Assembly (NCBI RefSeq): GCF_009363275.1
Contig: NZ_CP045324.1
Span: forward strand, 558,001-622,000
Length of the DNA stretch: 64,000 nt
From: Marinobacter sp. THAF197a
GTDB lineage: Bacteria > Pseudomonadota > Gammaproteobacteria > Pseudomonadales > Oleiphilaceae
Direction: 5' to 3'
Part shown: positions 1-13,154 of the stretch, piece by piece
How the letters are laid out: every line of letters begins with the position of its first letter
Position numbering within the stretch: position 1 is the first letter of the stretch
Translations under genes and position numbers: made by a program
The notes under the pieces: model-generated
What the model was told of the DNA's origin: nothing
Databases searched by the model: none
What the model saw: only the letters and a program-made list of their open reading frames with translations

Positions 1-297
1 GAGCTGTCCGAGCCGGCGGATTTTGATCGGCTCCAGGCCCTCTACGAAGAGCGCTACAGGGCGGAGCCATTTGTGGATGTCATGCCTTTTGGCAGTCACC
101 CGGAAACCCGAAGTGTTCGCGGCGGCAACCAGTGCCGGATGGCATTGCATCGCCAGGAACAGAGCAATGTGGTGATTGTCTCCTCGGTCATCGACAACCT
201 GGTCAAAGGCGCTGCCGGGCAGGCAGTGCAGAACATGAATATCATGTTTGGTCTTGACGAAACCCAGGGCCTGAAGGCTCCGGCACTTCTTCCTTGA
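1..297 (+). CDS. argC: N-acetyl-gamma-glutamyl-phosphate reductase, C-terminal part (partial)
   Basis: The reading frame is open from the first base and ends at TGA 295-297, so only the last 98 codons are present. The tail contains [19 protein letters not shown] followed by a short Leu-Pro end, which is the conserved C-terminus of ArgC. The family reduces N-acetyl-glutamyl-5-phosphate with NADPH in arginine synthesis, in the cytoplasm. The catalytic Cys and the nucleotide-binding domain lie upstream of the window. The stop codon overlaps the TGAGGG ribosome-binding site of the next gene, which suggests cotranscription. Confidence 0.93.
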   Translation, partial: ELSEPADFDRLQALYEERYRAEPFVDVMPFGSHPETRSVRGGNQCRMALHRQEQSNVVIVSSVIDNLVKGAAGQAVQNMNIMFGLDETQGLKAPALLP

Positions 298-309
298 GGG
301 CAATACAAG

Positions 310-1050
310 GTGAGTGATACCCGCAAACCGAACGATGAGTATGTGGTGATCCGCCACCGGCCGGGCTACCGCCTGCGCCGGACGATGATCCTGCTGGCTT
401 TTACCGTGGTTGCCGCCATTGCAGGTTACGCTGCTGGAATGGCGCAGGGCGGGTTCCGGTTTTCATCTGCTGAAGCCTCGAACGAGCAGCTGGCACAGGA
501 GTTGCGCAGTCTGCGGGATCAATTCCGCACCGCGCGGCAGAATCTGGTGAATCTAGAGCGCGGGCGGGCGATCGACGAACAGGCACTGCGAGAAGCCAGG
601 AACACCATCGTTGGGCTCGAAACCCGAATATCGGAGTTGGAGGCAGACCTGACGTTCTATCGGAATATCATGGCGCCCTCAGAAACCAGTAAAGGGCTGC
701 AGGTTGACAGCTTTACGTTGGCGTCCGCCCGTGGTGATAACACCTATCGGTTCAAGATGGTGCTAACTCAGGTTGGCAATAACAACAGTTTCATCGCCGG
801 GCAGGTGGCCGTGAATATCATAGGCCGGTTGGGCGGTGAGAAAGAAGTGATTGCCTTGCGCGATCTGTCCGATGACATCGAGGATCTGGGGGTCAGGTTC
901 CGGTTTCGGTACTTCCAGGATGTAGAGGGTACCTTGAGCCTTCCCCAAGGCTTTGAGCCCTACGAAATCCAGGTGGTTGCGCAGGCGCAGGGGCGGAATG
1001 CCTCACAGGCAGAACGAACATTTGATTGGGCACAGTTAACTGGGAGCTGA
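310..1050 (+). CDS. DUF6776-type membrane-anchored coiled-coil protein
   Basis: 246 residues starting with GTG. A TGAGGG ribosome-binding site ends 9 nt upstream. The N-terminus is basic, followed by one membrane segment (about residues 24-46), then a long coiled coil (about 55-118) rich in Glu, Gln, Arg and Leu heptads that ends in the DLTFYRNIMAP motif. The C-terminal ~110 residues look like a compact beta-rich domain. This matches from memory the DUF6776 family of gammaproteobacteria, which has no established function. It lies between argC and the bactofilin gene with 3 nt to the latter, so the pair is probably cotranscribed. A role as a membrane partner of the bactofilin scaffold is only an inference from position. 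Confidence 0.8.
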   Translation: MSDTRKPNDEYVVIRHRPGYRLRRTMILLAFTVVAAIAGYAAGMAQGGFRFSSAEASNEQLAQELRSLRDQFRTARQNLVNLERGRAIDEQALREARNTIVGLETRISELEADLTFYRNIMAPSETSKGLQVDSFTLASARGDNTYRFKMVLTQVGNNNSFIAGQVAVNIIGRLGGEKEVIALRDLSDDIEDLGVRFRFRYFQDVEGTLSLPQGFEPYEIQVVAQAQGRNASQAERTFDWAQLTGS

Positions 1051-1053
1051 TAC

Positions 1054-1497
1054 ATGCTGGGCAAGAAAAAACAGAAACCGCGCCGTTCCGTTGGCCATTT
1101 CGATACCTTGATTTCATCCAGAACAACCATTGAGGGCGATGTACGCTTTTCCGGCGGCTTGCACGTGGATGGCAAGATCAAAGGTCGGGTGCTGGCGGAA
1201 GAGGGCAGTGACGCTGTGGTCCGGCTGTCGGAGGTGGGGGAAATCACCGGCGATATCACTGCGCCACACATTATTATCAATGGCAAGGTGAACGGTGACG
1301 TGCGCGCCACCAGCCACCTTGAACTGGCAGAGAACGCTGCCATTAACGGTAACGTATACTATCGTCTTATCGAGATGGCCATGGGGGCATCCGTGAACGG
1401 TAATCTGGTTCGTCAGGATGAAACCAGCGGCCTGCTGACTCACAATAAAGAGTCTGTGCTGAGCGCGGAGTCAGAGGGTGAGGGTAAATCCGAATAG
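1054..1497 (+). CDS. Bactofilin family cytoskeletal protein
   Basis: 147 residues. The centre (about residues 20-115) is the bactofilin beta-helix domain (formerly DUF583): TTIEGDVRFSGGLHVDGKIKG followed by short Gly-rich rungs such as ISGDITAP-like and INGKVNGDVRA turns. Both ends are charged and flexible. Bactofilins polymerise without nucleotide into filaments that organise envelope enzymes. In several bacteria they work with M23 endopeptidases, and an M23 gene lies nearby at 3020-4420. It starts 3 nt after the DUF6776 gene. Family assignment is confident; the cellular role here is not visible in the sequence. Confidence 0.9.
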   Translation: MLGKKKQKPRRSVGHFDTLISSRTTIEGDVRFSGGLHVDGKIKGRVLAEEGSDAVVRLSEVGEITGDITAPHIIINGKVNGDVRATSHLELAENAAINGNVYYRLIEMAMGASVNGNLVRQDETSGLLTHNKESVLSAESEGEGKSE

Positions 1498-1558
1498 TTG
1501 ACTGTTTTAGTCGGGAATACCATAATCCTCTGACCGCTTTATCTCCCGGAGGCATACC

Positions 1559-1912
1559 TTGAGTGTAGTTCAACAGCAAATAGCCACACCGTTGTTCTTC
1601 AGCGACAGCGCTGTTGCCAAGGTTCGCGAGTTGATCGAGGAAGAGGAGAATCCTGATCTCAAACTGCGGGTGTTCGTAACAGGTGGCGGTTGTTCGGGGT
1701 TCCAGTACGGGTTTTCGTTCGACGAGAATCAGGAAGACGACGATACCGTCATAGAGCGGGATGGAGTGAAGTTGTTGGTTGATTCCATGAGCTACCAATA
1801 CCTTGTAGGCGCCACCATTGATTATCAGGAAGGCCTTCAGGGTTCACAATTTGTGGTTCAGAATCCAAACGCCAGTTCCACCTGCGGTTGCGGCAGTTCG
1901 TTTTCCATCTGA
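1559..1912 (+). CDS. erpA: Iron-sulfur cluster insertion protein ErpA
   Basis: 117 residues, A-type Fe-S carrier. The three cluster-binding cysteines are visible: Cys45 in [11 protein letters not shown], and Cys109 and Cys111 in the C-terminal CGCGSSF. The protein delivers Fe-S clusters to apo-enzymes such as those of isoprenoid synthesis and respiration. The start is a rare TTG at 1559, chosen because a CCCGGAGG ribosome-binding site lies 7-8 nt upstream and no ATG is available before the conserved region. The gene converges with anmK, whose end lies only 4 nt away. The same order (bactofilin, erpA, anmK, M23, tyrS) is known in Pseudomonas. Confidence 0.94.
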   Translation: MSVVQQQIATPLFFSDSAVAKVRELIEEEENPDLKLRVFVTGGGCSGFQYGFSFDENQEDDDTVIERDGVKLLVDSMSYQYLVGATIDYQEGLQGSQFVVQNPNASSTCGCGSSFSI

Positions 1913-1916
1913 TGCC

Positions 1917-3017
1917 TCAAGCCGGGTAAATCGCGCCCAGCACCCGCGGGCCTCTGGCGCCGGTCACCTCGGGAAGGTTTCCGGGCTGGCCTTCGAGGGT
2001 TTGCCTGGCCAGCCAGGCAAATGCCACCGGCTCTACCCATTGCGGGTCCAACCCCAGATCAGCCGTTGTGGTCAGTGCTACCGACCCCAGTCCGACTCTG
2101 AGTTCATTCATCATTAACCGGTTGAACGTTCCGCCGCCGCAGGCGTAAACCGTCATGTTGGCGGACTCCTGTGGCAACTGCTTCAGAACGGTAATCACCG
2201 TCAGTTGTAACAGGGTCCGTTGAACGTCCTCTGCAGCCAGATCGGGGAACCGCTGCAGGTGGGTTCTGATCCAGTCAAGGTTGAAGCGCTCCTTGCCGGT
2301 GCTTTTCGGAGCTGGCTTGCTGAAATAGGCATCGGAAAGCATGCTGCTCAACAGCTCCGAATGCACAGCGCCCTCGCTTGCCAGGTGTCCGGATTCATCA
2401 TAGTGACGCCCGGTCTGGTCCAGGCACCAGGCATCAAGCAAGGCATTTGCCGGGCCGGTATCAAAGCCTATCACCGGTTTGCGGCCAGCGGCTGGAAGCC
2501 AGGTGATATTGGCAATTCCTCCAAGATTCAGTATGCAGCGATCCTGCTCGTCCGAGGCAAACAGCCATTGATGGAAGGCCGGAACCAGTGGGGCGCCCTG
2601 ACCACCAGCGGCCAGGTCTCTGCTGCGAAAATCCGAGACCGTGGTCAGTCCGGTGCTTTCCGCAATACAGGCGGCATTGCCAATCTGAAGTGAGAAGGGG
2701 GCAGGGCCGGCAGGTTGGTGGCGTACTGTTTGCCCGTGACTGCCAATGCCTCGAATATCCCGGATTTCCAGGCCGGAGCGCCGGATCAGTTCCTTTGCGG
2801 TATGACCAAAGTGGTGGCCCACCAGTGTGTCCAATTCACCGAGTTCGTCAGTGTCTGACTGGTTTCGGGTGGCCAGCAGGAGCCTTTGTCTGAGTGGTTC
2901 AGGGTAGGGTAGCGAAAGCGTGGAATGAATATCCAGATGCCGGCCAGTGAAAGACACCAGCACCGCGTCCACTGCGTCCATGCTGGTGCCTGACATCAGG
3001 CCGAGCCAGTAGGTCAT
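1917..3017 (-). CDS. anmK: Anhydro-N-acetylmuramic acid kinase
   Basis: 366 residues. AnmK cleaves and phosphorylates 1,6-anhydro-MurNAc to MurNAc-6-phosphate in cytoplasmic recycling of cell-wall fragments. The N-terminal phosphate-binding motif GLMSGTSMDAVDA is at residues 6-18; further family motifs are GSHGQT and the Gly-rich LNLGGIANITW and GFDTGPAN. Length is normal for the family. It follows the M23 endopeptidase gene on the same strand with 2 nt between them, so the pair forms a short operon of peptidoglycan turnover, reading away from tyrS. Confidence 0.95.
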   Translation of the reverse strand: MTYWLGLMSGTSMDAVDAVLVSFTGRHLDIHSTLSLPYPEPLRQRLLLATRNQSDTDELGELDTLVGHHFGHTAKELIRRSGLEIRDIRGIGSHGQTVRHQPAGPAPFSLQIGNAACIAESTGLTTVSDFRSRDLAAGGQGAPLVPAFHQWLFASDEQDRCILNLGGIANITWLPAAGRKPVIGFDTGPANALLDAWCLDQTGRHYDESGHLASEGAVHSELLSSMLSDAYFSKPAPKSTGKERFNLDWIRTHLQRFPDLAAEDVQRTLLQLTVITVLKQLPQESANMTVYACGGGTFNRLMMNELRVGLGSVALTTTADLGLDPQWVEPVAFAWLARQTLEGQPGNLPEVTGARGPRVLGAIYPA

Positions 3018-3019
3018 AA

Positions 3020-4420
3020 TCAGTTGTCCGATGCCAGAGCCAGTTGGCGGCCACTCTCGCGGAAACCATTGAACTGCGCCAGCCGTTGCTCGGTGAATTG
3101 GCGAAATCTTGCCATTTCAGCGCTTGGTACGGGCTTGGCGTCGGGCAGTTTCACGGTACGGGAGTTCTTGGCAACGCCATTCACCCGGAACTCGTAATGC
3201 AGATGAGGGCCGGTCACCATTCCGGATGAGCCAACATAGCCAATGGTGTCTCCCTGTTTTACCCGGGTGCCATTCTTGATGCCTTTACCCAGTCGACTCA
3301 TATGAGCATACAGGGTGGTGATATTGTCGCCATGCTGCAAAACCACGGTGCGGCCATAGCCGCCTTTCCAGCCGGCAAACTGCACTCGCCCACTGCCGGC
3401 TGCCTTGATCGGTGTGCCCGGGGGCGCGGCATAGTCGGTTCCCTCGTGGGGTCTGACCACGTCCAGTACCGGGTGTCGGCGTTGCAGGTTGAAGGGCGAT
3501 GACACGCGGGCGTTGATTGGAACTCTCAGAAACGCCTTACGCATACTTTTGCCTTCCGGCGTGTAATAGTCACTCTCGCCGTTGTTGTCTGTGTACAGCA
3601 GGGCCACATTCTCAGTACCGCGGTTGATGAAGCGTGCGGAAAGAATTCGACCGGTATCAAATTTTTTACCGTCGATGTACAGCTCTTCGTACACAACTTC
3701 AAAGCTGTCACCCTTGCGGACGTCGTAGACAAAGTCGATGTCCCAGCCAAATATTCCGGCCAGTTCCATGGTGAGCCGGTCATTCAGGCCTGCGTCCCTG
3801 GCGGCAAGATAGAGGGAGCCGTCAATGACGCCGGCGGCAAATGCCGGGCGCGGCTCCGGTTTGCGAACTTCTGTGTTGCCAAGGAAGCCGTTGTCGGCCT
3901 TTGAGATCTTGAGAGTTTCCAGGCGGCTGCGTTGCAGCTCTACGGCCACAAGCTGCCCCTCGCTGTCGACACCGAAGCGAATGTCTTCCCCGGCGTATAG
4001 GCGCTGAAGCTTGCCTGCTTCGCCCTCACCGTGAATCACCGACAGCATGATGCCATCGTTGAAACCTGCTTTGCGAAACAGCGAAGACAGTGTGTCGCCG
4101 GACTTTACACGAAACTCCTGCCAGTCGACCTTCGGGGTATCGGGTTTCGCTGTGCGCCCAGTCTGAGCGATTGGTTCTCCGGCACTTTGCGCTTTGTCCT
4201 CTGAGGGCTGAGTGCCGCTGGCTTCCTGTGTCTGGGCGGGCCTGGTGTCTTTCGATGCCGCGCCAGACACCAGGCCCTCTTCGAGGTCAATGGTGTAGGA
4301 CATGCGCTTGGCTTCGACGTCAGCGCTGGGGCTCATCAGCACAGCCGCAGAGACAACAATCGTCACTGCTGCTGCCAGAGTAATATGTGTTTTGGGGAAT
4401 GTTTTAAGCACGTGGCTCAC
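3020..4420 (-). CDS. M23 family murein endopeptidase with LysM-like domain
   Basis: 466 residues, MepM-like. It has an N-terminal membrane/signal segment (about 10-32), a low-complexity linker rich in Ser, Thr, Gln and Pro, an OapA/LysM-like domain beginning near residue 104 (VKSGDTLSSLFRKAGF), and a C-terminal lysostaphin-type peptidase. The zinc ligands are visible: His325 and Asp329 in HEGTDYAAP, His373 in LYAHMS, and His406/His408 in GPHLHYEF. Such enzymes cut peptide cross-links in the periplasm to allow wall growth. It is upstream of anmK in the same operon, linking wall cleavage to recycling. The family assignment is secure; the exact bond cut is inferred. Confidence 0.93.
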   Translation of the reverse strand: MSHVLKTFPKTHITLAAAVTIVVSAAVLMSPSADVEAKRMSYTIDLEEGLVSGAASKDTRPAQTQEASGTQPSEDKAQSAGEPIAQTGRTAKPDTPKVDWQEFRVKSGDTLSSLFRKAGFNDGIMLSVIHGEGEAGKLQRLYAGEDIRFGVDSEGQLVAVELQRSRLETLKISKADNGFLGNTEVRKPEPRPAFAAGVIDGSLYLAARDAGLNDRLTMELAGIFGWDIDFVYDVRKGDSFEVVYEELYIDGKKFDTGRILSARFINRGTENVALLYTDNNGESDYYTPEGKSMRKAFLRVPINARVSSPFNLQRRHPVLDVVRPHEGTDYAAPPGTPIKAAGSGRVQFAGWKGGYGRTVVLQHGDNITTLYAHMSRLGKGIKNGTRVKQGDTIGYVGSSGMVTGPHLHYEFRVNGVAKNSRTVKLPDAKPVPSAEMARFRQFTEQRLAQFNGFRESGRQLALASDN

Positions 4421-4569
4421 CCGTTTTCATCGGTATTCCAGCAAGTTGTACTAGCTAATTAAAGCGCTAGATCAAGTAAAGTCAAACAGATTACCGCATC
4501 TGACATTATCAGGACAGTGTCGAACATTACGGTTGAGCGGGTGTCTGGTCGTACAAAACTGCCTGCCGC

Positions 4570-4578
4570 TGGTATAAT
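4570..4578 (+). promoter_or_regulatory. Extended -10 promoter element, probable tyrS promoter
   Basis: TGGTATAAT at 4570-4578 is a consensus extended -10 (TGnTATAAT). No good -35 hexamer sits 16-18 nt upstream, which fits the extended class. It lies in the 304-nt gap between the divergent M23 and tyrS genes and leaves a leader of about 140 nt before tyrS. I see no other gene in this gap. Confidence 0.6.
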
Positions 4579-4724
4579 GCCGGTCCTTTTATTGCTCGGT
4601 TTGGTTGAAAACTGAGCAGTCACACTTTAGCAAGGGTGTCGGTTAAACACAGATTTGTTTTGTTGAGGTCTGTAACTGCCGCCGGCAAACCCTGGCACCA
4701 AGTCAAACTGGGGACGAAAGGTTC

Positions 4725-5927
4725 ATGGCAACAATTGAGGAAGCGTTGGCCGTTATCAAGCGCGGTATTGAAGAGCTGATTCCCGAAGAGGATTTGATTG
4801 CAAAGCTTAAAGAAGATCGGCCGCTGAGGATCAAGGCGGGTTTCGATCCGACCGCACCTGATTTGCACCTCGGCCACACCGTGCTAATCAACAAGCTCCG
4901 CCAGTTCCAGGATCTTGGCCATGAAATCATCTTCCTTATTGGTGACTTCACGGGAATGATTGGCGATCCAACCGGAAAAAGCGCAACACGTCCTCCTTTA
5001 ACAGAAGAGCAGGTGCGCAAGAACGCTATTACCTATAAAGAGCAGGTGTTCAAGATTCTGGACCCGGAGAAAACCCGGGTTGTATTCAATTCCGAATGGA
5101 TGAGCCAGATGAATGCCGCGAGCATGATCCAGCTCGCGGGTCAGTATACGGTTGCACGGATGCTCGAGCGTGATGATTTCACCAAACGTTATAAAGCTGA
5201 GCAGCCGATTGCCATTCACGAGTTCCTGTATCCGCTGATTCAGGGCTACGACTCCGTAGCGCTTGAAGCTGATGTGGAGCTTGGTGGTACTGACCAGAAG
5301 TTTAATTTGCTGATGGGGCGGATTCTGCAGAAGCATTATGGTCAGGCGCCCCAGGCCATTATTACCGTTCCGATTCTTGAGGGTCTGGATGGTGTGCAGA
5401 AAATGTCCAAGTCGTTGGGCAACTATGTTGGGGTCAGTGATTCACCGGGAGAGATGTACACCAAGCTGTTGTCGATGCCGGATGAGTTGCTGTGGCGTTA
5501 CTTCGAATTGCTGAGCTTCCGGCCGATGGCGGAAGTGGAACAGTTCCGCGCTGAGGTGGAAGCTGGTGCCAACCCGCAGGACTATAAAAAAATACTGGCT
5601 GAAGAGCTGATTACTCGCTTCCATGATGAAGAGGCTGCGAAAACCGCTCACAAGTCTGCCGGCAACCGGGTTGCGCTCGGGGAGATTCCGGAAAACGTAC
5701 CATTGGTAGAAGTCTCTCTCGAAGGGCAGGATGAAATGCCGATGGCAGCCGTCCTTCGCCTGGCTGGGCTGGTAAAGAATGGCGCTGCTGCCAGAGATGT
5801 ACTTGGTCGTGGTGCTGTCTATATAGATGGCAAACAGTTTGAAGGTGATCGCAGGTTTGTCAAAGGTGATGATTGCGTTGTCCAGGCGGGTAAGAAGAAG
5901 ATTGCCCGGGTGGTCATTGTCGAGTGA
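4725..5927 (+). CDS. tyrS: Tyrosyl-tRNA synthetase
   Basis: 400 residues. This class I synthetase charges tRNA-Tyr. The HIGH-type motif is HLGH (residues 48-51) and the KMSKS loop is at 226-230. The C-terminal ~60 residues form an S4-like RNA-binding domain ([18 protein letters not shown] and on). Length and the [14 protein letters not shown] segment resemble the TyrZ-type enzyme that lies at the equivalent place in Pseudomonas rather than the E. coli form. The start is the first ATG of the frame, after a GAAAGG-like ribosome-binding site. It is followed by the rRNA promoters. Confidence 0.95.
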   Translation: MATIEEALAVIKRGIEELIPEEDLIAKLKEDRPLRIKAGFDPTAPDLHLGHTVLINKLRQFQDLGHEIIFLIGDFTGMIGDPTGKSATRPPLTEEQVRKNAITYKEQVFKILDPEKTRVVFNSEWMSQMNAASMIQLAGQYTVARMLERDDFTKRYKAEQPIAIHEFLYPLIQGYDSVALEADVELGGTDQKFNLLMGRILQKHYGQAPQAIITVPILEGLDGVQKMSKSLGNYVGVSDSPGEMYTKLLSMPDELLWRYFELLSFRPMAEVEQFRAEVEAGANPQDYKKILAEELITRFHDEEAAKTAHKSAGNRVALGEIPENVPLVEVSLEGQDEMPMAAVLRLAGLVKNGAAARDVLGRGAVYIDGKQFEGDRRFVKGDDCVVQAGKKKIARVVIVE

Positions 5928-5972
5928 AGTAAGGCTGGTTGCGGCCAATTTGAAAAAATTTCAGATTGGCCG

Positions 5973-6000
5973 TTGACTCCTCAGCAGAGGTCTGTAGAAT
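5973..6000 (+). promoter_or_regulatory. rRNA operon promoter P1
   Basis: TTGACT (5973-5978), a 16-nt spacer, and TAGAAT (5995-6000), followed by the GC-rich discriminator GCGCATCTCG. An A/T-rich tract (TTTGAAAAAATTT) just upstream resembles an UP element. Confidence 0.8.
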
Positions 6001-6103
6001 GCGCATCTCGCTTGAGGGGCTGGCCACTGAGAAGGGGTAAAGCCTCAGCGATAACTGCTTGAAAGCACTGAAGAAAAAGTTTGAAAGATTCTTCAGGAAG
6101 CGG

Positions 6104-6131
6104 TTGACAGGAAGGCGGTTCAGTGTAGAAT
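6104..6131 (+). promoter_or_regulatory. rRNA operon promoter P2
   Basis: TTGACA (6104-6109), a 16-nt spacer, and TAGAAT (6126-6131), with discriminator GCGCACCTCG almost identical to that of P1. An A-rich tract upstream (6071-6090) could be an UP element. Confidence 0.85.
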
Positions 6132-6207
6132 GCGCACCTCGAAACAGGCAGTAAGCCGGACAGTTTTTCGGCGGTTTTCGGAAGCGGAAACGGCGAAAAA
6201 TAAACGG

Positions 6208-6235
6208 TTGACAGGGCAGCGGAACGATGTAGAAT
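6208..6235 (+). promoter_or_regulatory. rRNA operon promoter P3
   Basis: TTGACA (6208-6213), a 16-nt spacer, and TAGAAT (6230-6235), followed by ACGCGGCC. An A-rich stretch (GAAAAATAAA) lies directly upstream. It is the promoter nearest to the 16S gene. Confidence 0.85.
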
Positions 6236-6265
6236 ACGCGGCCTTGATTGAGCAACAGCTCAAAC

Positions 6266-6299
6266 GCTCTTTAAAAAGTTAACCAAGTAATTCGTGTGG
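6266..6299 (+). promoter_or_regulatory. rRNA leader: boxA antitermination site and 16S processing stem
   Basis: GCTCTTTAAAAAG at 6266-6278 is a boxA-like site for the Nus antitermination complex. The 19 nt at 6281-6299 are an exact inverted copy of 7973-7991 behind the 16S gene, so the two pair to form the stem cut by RNase III. Confidence 0.8.
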
Positions 6300-6405
6300 G
6301 CGCTGGCCGAGGTATTTCGGATACGAAATATCAGGACAGTGACTCGTCGAAATTGAGTTTTGTCTTGAGCAAGAATTAAGAACTTTCGGGTTCTTGTATG
6401 ATTTA

Positions 6406-7945
<1,540 letters not shown>

Positions 7946-8035
7946 AACGAAGCCGAGAGCTTCGGTCAGAGTCCACACGAATTACTTGGTTGGCTAATAA
8001 AGAGAGCAAAAGGGGCTTTGCAGTCCCGTATGTTT

Positions 8036-8111
<76 letters not shown>

Positions 8112-8112
<1 letters not shown>

Positions 8113-8194
8113 AAATCGCTCAGCTCGTCGTTGCTTCCAGGCTCACGTGCTACTCGCACGCTACACCTGAAAGCGCCTAGATCTGAACGATTTT
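8112..8194 (+). repeat. 83-nt imperfect hairpin between the two spacer tRNAs
   Basis: The stretch from AAAATCG (8112) to CGATTTT (8194) folds back symmetrically around position 8153. The outer 7 bp are perfect, then TCAG/CTGA; a middle block of about 10 bp (CTTCCAGG region against CCTGAAAG) has one mismatch and one wobble, and the inner stem is CGTGC/GCACG. It begins at the last base of tRNA-Ile and may act in spacer processing. No known family is recognised. Confidence 0.65.
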
Positions 8195-8236
8195 CCGAGT
8201 ACGGCATTTGGTCGGCTTGGTGAGTGGTTTCGATGA

Positions 8237-8312
8237 GGGGCTGTAGCTCAGTTGGGAGAGCGCCTGCCTTGCACGCAGGAGGTCAGCGGTTCGATCCCGC
8301 TCAGCTCCACCA
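8237..8312 (+). tRNA. tRNA-Ala (TGC)
   Basis: 76 nt: GGGGCTG acceptor, anticodon loop CTTGCAC with anticodon TGC, GGTTCGATC T arm, and encoded CCA. It is the second tRNA of the 16S-23S spacer. Confidence 0.98.
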
Positions 8313-8418
8313 AAAAAGCCTGAACGATCGACGATTAACTGACTAACTCCGGTTAGCAGTGTACAGAAACGAATGTTTCATATCGATGAAGCCTTCCTTT
8401 CTGATCACTGGGTCAGAT

Positions 8419-8435
8419 TTGCTCTTTAACAAATT
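8419..8435 (+). promoter_or_regulatory. boxA antitermination site in the 16S-23S spacer
   Basis: TTGCTCTTTAACAAATT is a near-consensus boxA upstream of 23S. In the same spacer (8313-8629), GGACGAGATAGAACACGA at 8436-8453 is complementary, with mismatches, to sequence around 11590-11605 behind 23S and should form the 23S processing stem. No protein gene is seen in this spacer. Confidence 0.8.
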
Positions 8436-8629
8436 GGACGAGATAGAACACGAATAGATTTCTCTCATTATCTCCGAGAGAAACTGTTCAAAGTGATAGC
8501 GATTTCAAGCGTTATCCGGTGTTGTCGTTGAAGTGGTTGTTATATCGCTTCAAGGAACTGTCTCCACTTATTGGCATCCTGGTTTACCAGGCGGTCGATA
8601 GATGGAACGCAGTTGTCTTGGGGTTATAT

Positions 8630-11521
<2,892 letters not shown>

Positions 11522-11623
11522 ATAACACCCAAGACAATTGCGGATAACGCAGAGCCACGCGAAAGCCACGCTCAAACGAAATCAATATCACGTTCCATCT
11601 CGTCCCCCAGTGATCATCCGTTT

Positions 11624-11740
11624 TGCCTGACGACCATAGCGGTCTGGAACCACCTGATCCCATCCCGAACTCAGAAGTGAAACAGACCAGCGCCGATGGT
11701 AGTGTGGTTCGCCCATGTGAGAGTAGGTCATCGTCAGGCT
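11624..11740 (+). rRNA. rrf: 5S ribosomal RNA
   Basis: About 117 nt from TGCCTGACGACC to GTCAGGCT. The ends pair, and the conserved ATCCCATCCCGAACTCAG and CGCCGATGGTAGTG segments are present. It is the last gene of the rRNA operon. Confidence 0.96.
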
Positions 11741-11749
11741 CTTAATACC

Positions 11750-11784
11750 AAAAGCCCCAGCATCCTTGATGTTGGGGCTTTTTT
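11750..11784 (+). terminator. Intrinsic terminator of the rRNA operon
   Basis: A hairpin AAAAGCCCCA...TGGGGCTTTT with the inner pairs CAT/ATG, followed by a T run, lies 10 nt after 5S. Confidence 0.93.
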
Positions 11785-11951
11785 ATTTGTGTTCTCGAAA
11801 GTATGACTCGCCGCACAGCTACAACCTGCAAACAAAGTTAACATTCGGTAAAGACTGGCCGACCCAGAATATAAAAAGAGCCAGCTTCAGAGACACTCAT
11901 CAGTCATTCAATCGATGCCGTCAATAACAAGAAACGGCGCAGGGTGTGGCT

Positions 11952-13154
11952 ATGAGTAAAAAACTGCAGGCACTTGTTGTTGCCATTGTTTCCCTGCCGG
12001 TGTCCGCCGAAGCAGGTCTTCAGCCTATTTCCGATGAGCAGATGTCGGAAGTCACCGGGCAAGCATTCCTTTCGGTTGATCGCCAGTACCATCCGGATCC
12101 GGACAACACTACCTCTTATACCCGCGTTAACCTTGGCATGGATATAGAAATCCAGACCAATGTCGATGTTCTGGAACTTGGCCGTTATGAACGGGAAGGT
12201 GAGAAAGCCGGCTCATCGGACGTCTTGATAAGGGATTTTGCGCTCGGCTATATCAATAACCAGGCGTACTATCAGCGTAACCCCAAGGCGGCGAGACAAT
12301 ATCGTCCGGATGGCTCTTCTTATAACGAGAACGAAATCGTTCCGTTCATGATCGATAACCCCTTTTTCGAGTTTGCATTTGATGAGGCGACCAACGAGGT
12401 GGTTGGTGTTCGCCTTGGCTTTGGGGATGCAATGGGAGTGCTGTCGGGTAAGATCGAAACCCTGACGGGTAATGTGAATGTGGACATCATTGACAGGGGT
12501 GAAGGGCTGCGGGATGCCAGTTCCAGCGGCAACTTCTTTGATCAACTGATTGTTTTGCTGACCCCTCTTCTGGAAGGCGGCAGTCCCCTGGCAACCAAAG
12601 CGCAGCTGGTCTACGGCGATGATAACGATCCTCGGGTTGGTGAGCTTGACCCGATAAGAGCAGAGTACATCGGTATCCCCAACGGTGAAAAGTTCGTTCT
12701 GGAGAACGCAGGCAGCTTCACCCGCTGGTCGGTTAAAAATCTGATTGGCTGGGGTTCGAGCTCGGAGATAGAGGTTCCCAATTGTTCATTCTTTAGCTGC
12801 GGCTCCGGTGATATCTACGTGTATGCCGATGGCTGCAGAGTGTTGGGCATTGACGCCTGTTTTGACCTGGATATCTACAACAGCTTCCCCATCGGGCAGG
12901 TAGAAGAGGTTAACGGGGAGCGTAGACTCACCGGGCCGGCGGATGGGGCTTTCATTTCTTTCCAGACGAAAGATCTGGACTGGTTGAAAGACGTCAAGAA
13001 AAGCGACCTGACGGTAGAGGATTTTATTCGAGCGACCTCCGGAGCCTTCTTCAATATTCCGAATGGTGCCACCGAGGTTAACCTGAACGAAGCCCTGAAT
13101 GGGACTGATCGATATCGTACTGAGTATATCGATCGTGGCCGGGGGCTGTTCTGA
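11952..13154 (+). CDS. Secreted protein with signal peptide and DUF6160-like GQ motif, gene 1 of 4
   Basis: 400 residues; function unknown. The start is ATG 11952, 7 nt after AGGG, preferred to the in-frame GTG at 11946, which would sit on the ribosome-binding site. Residues 1-22 are a Sec signal peptide. Right after it comes LQPISDEQMSEVTGQ (23-37), the motif shared with the three following genes and resembling from memory the N-terminus of DUF6160 proteins. The rest is predicted beta-rich and acidic; a segment near residue 280 has several close cysteines (NCSFFSCGSG and later CRVLGIDAC), suggesting disulfides outside the cytoplasm. The stop overlaps the next start as ATGA. The 210 nt between the rRNA terminator and this gene show no convincing -35/-10 pair. 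Confidence 0.8.
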   Translation: MSKKLQALVVAIVSLPVSAEAGLQPISDEQMSEVTGQAFLSVDRQYHPDPDNTTSYTRVNLGMDIEIQTNVDVLELGRYEREGEKAGSSDVLIRDFALGYINNQAYYQRNPKAARQYRPDGSSYNENEIVPFMIDNPFFEFAFDEATNEVVGVRLGFGDAMGVLSGKIETLTGNVNVDIIDRGEGLRDASSSGNFFDQLIVLLTPLLEGGSPLATKAQLVYGDDNDPRVGELDPIRAEYIGIPNGEKFVLENAGSFTRWSVKNLIGWGSSSEIEVPNCSFFSCGSGDIYVYADGCRVLGIDACFDLDIYNSFPIGQVEEVNGERRLTGPADGAFISFQTKDLDWLKDVKKSDLTVEDFIRATSGAFFNIPNGATEVNLNEALNGTDRYRTEYIDRGRGLF

